Assembly: GCA_003648225.1 (NCBI GenBank)
Contig: QMOL01000221.1
Coordinates: forward strand, 1 to 5,433
Direction: 5' to 3'
Length of the DNA: 5,433 bases
Source of the DNA: Chlamydiota bacterium
Lineage (GTDB): Bacteria; Auribacterota; UBA3054; B51-G9
Shown here one piece after another: positions 4,582 to 5,433 of the stretch (position 1 is its first letter; each line of letters starts with the position of its first letter). A model generated the notes under the pieces. The model ran no database searches and was not told the origin of the DNA. It saw only the letters and a program-made list of their open reading frames with translations. A program made the translations under genes and the position numbers.

Positions 4582-5433
4582 TTAGCATGTGCTGATTATT
4601 TTATCAGATGCAGCGTTTTTATATTCTTCCAATAAAGTTTCAAAGAGAGTTTTAATAGAAACGATTTCTTTTACACGATATGCATTTGTTCCCGCAAAGA
4701 CGAATCCTTCATCAAGCAGCCCTTTTTTTGCATTAGTAAGCGCGAGATCGATGCAATAAGGAGCTTTTCTAAAATCACAGCTTTTCAAGCATTTCCATGG
4801 ACATTTGAAGGGGATTTTGACACCTGCTTCTACTTTCTCAAGAAACTTATTTTTAATAGCTCTTCCTGGTAATCCGACAGGACTATTAATAATAATAATA
4901 TCTTCTTTTTCACATTTCACATATGCCTCTTTAAATTTTATGGAGGCATCACATTCATGAGTCGCAACAAATCTGGTTGCCATTTGTACCGCTTGAGCCC
5001 CGAGCTGCATAAATTTATAAATATCTGCTCCTGTATATATGCCGCCTGCTACAATTATCGGAATATGTTTATTAAATTGTTTTTCGAATGGTTTTATTGT
5101 GGAAATCACTTCTAATAGTATCTTATCCAGTGTATAATCAGGATTATTGATATGTTCTTTCTTAAATCCGAGATGCCCTCCGGCTAAAGGTCCCTCTACG
5201 ACCAGAGCATCAGGAACATGATTATATTTTTTTGCCCAATAATTAAAAATAATTTTTGCAGCTCTTGCCGAAGAGACAATAGGAACGATTTTAGTTAAGA
5301 CTTTTTTTGCTTTATCCATTGACAGGCTTTCAGGATATTTTAGTGGAAGTCCTGCACCGAGAAAGAGTAAATCTGCTCCTTCATCAACAGCGACGAGGAC
5401 GAGGTCATCGAAGTCAGAAGCGGCCACCATTAT
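4582..5433 (-). CDS. nitronate monooxygenase/FabK-like FMN oxidoreductase, 5' end cut by window edge
   Basis: FMN-dependent TIM-barrel enzyme of the 2-nitropropane dioxygenase/FabK family. Members oxidise alkyl nitronates or reduce enoyl-ACP; sequence alone does not tell which applies. The frame is open to the right edge. The Met codon at 5428-5430 is the internal Met of a conserved (VN)IMVA strand, so the true start is outside and about 70-80 N-terminal residues are missing. Counting from that Met: DFDDLVLVAVDEGADLLFLG (6-25), EGPLAGGHLGF (79-89) with His86 at the active-site His position, VAGGIYTGADI (127-137) for FMN phosphate binding, and QLGAQAVQMATRF (142-154). The C-terminal part has Cys210, 214, 218 and 226 (CX3CX3CX7C), then AKKGLLDEGFVFAGTNAYRV (234-253). 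This cysteine-bearing C-terminus is what I recall from flavin oxidoreductases of anaerobes. The gene converges with the TldE-like gene, 14 bp between stops. Confidence 0.9.
   Translation of the reverse strand: MMVAASDFDDLVLVAVDEGADLLFLGAGLPLKYPESLSMDKAKKVLTKIVPIVSSARAAKIIFNYWAKKYNHVPDALVVEGPLAGGHLGFKKEHINNPDYTLDKILLEVISTIKPFEKQFNKHIPIIVAGGIYTGADIYKFMQLGAQAVQMATRFVATHECDASIKFKEAYVKCEKEDIIIINSPVGLPGRAIKNKFLEKVEAGVKIPFKCPWKCLKSCDFRKAPYCIDLALTNAKKGLLDEGFVFAGTNAYRVKEIVSIKTLFETLLEEYKNAASDKIISTC
4585..4620 (+). terminator. candidate terminator for the + strand genes, inside the 3' end of the convergent gene
   Basis: CTGAT (4592-4596) pairs with ATCAG (4603-4607) around a 6-nt A/T loop. GCAT (4585-4588) extends the stem with ATGC (4608-4611) across a 3-nt bulge. 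Five T follow at 4616-4620, after a 4-nt gap. It begins 17 bp past the TldE-like stop codon, where a terminator is expected, but bulge and gap make it imperfect. It overlaps the last codons of the - strand gene. No comparable signal for that gene is seen on the other strand. Confidence 0.3.

Noticed and set aside
1..5433. A defence system, toxin-antitoxin pair or mobile island
   Set aside because: The genes belong to common chromosomal families; there is no transposase, integrase, att site or toxin-like small gene, and TldE alone is not evidence of a CcdA/microcin system.

Overview
The window is an ordinary, gene-dense, AT-rich bacterial segment. It holds five protein genes, two of them cut by the window edges, with no RNA genes, CRISPR array, transposase or phage genes. 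Four genes run on the + strand: a 5'-truncated beta-CASP metallo-beta-lactamase RNase (1-1277), a small ACT-domain protein (1389-1658), a DUF711/UPF0210 'PFL family' protein (1698-3059) and a TldE/PmbA-like protein (3191-4567). One gene converges on them from the right edge: a 5'-truncated nitronate monooxygenase/FabK-like flavoprotein (4582-5433, - strand). All families were recognised from sequence motifs by eye; no search was run.

Organism: the three visible translation starts (1389, 1698, 3191) have no convincing Shine-Dalgarno sequence and sit in A/T-rich leaders, as is common in Bacteroidota and relatives (FCB group). The gene set (DUF711, the cysteine-containing flavin oxidoreductase) fits an anaerobe, but this is weak evidence. 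The promoter evidence is mixed: the gap before the ACT gene has a near-perfect sigma70-type promoter and also an exact TAnnTTTG element of the Bacteroidota type. I would say 'AT-rich, probably FCB-group or similar bacterium' with low confidence.

Layout: the beta-CASP gene ends at 1277. A 111-bp gap then carries the promoter candidates. The ACT and DUF711 genes follow, 39 bp apart, in the conserved two-gene arrangement known from many bacteria. A 131-bp gap separates DUF711 from the TldE-like gene and holds a GTAG-plus-hairpin REP-like element. The TldE-like gene and the flavoprotein gene end 14 bp apart, tail to tail.

The least ordinary content is between the genes. Every + strand gap is filled with imperfect tandem heptamers (types such as AACGAAT, AACGGAT, CTATTAA, CAATAAT), and the REP-like hairpin lies between two AACGAAT pairs. 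I see no evidence that the genes form a new joint system. ACT-DUF711 is a known module of unknown function, and the other genes look like housekeeping neighbours.
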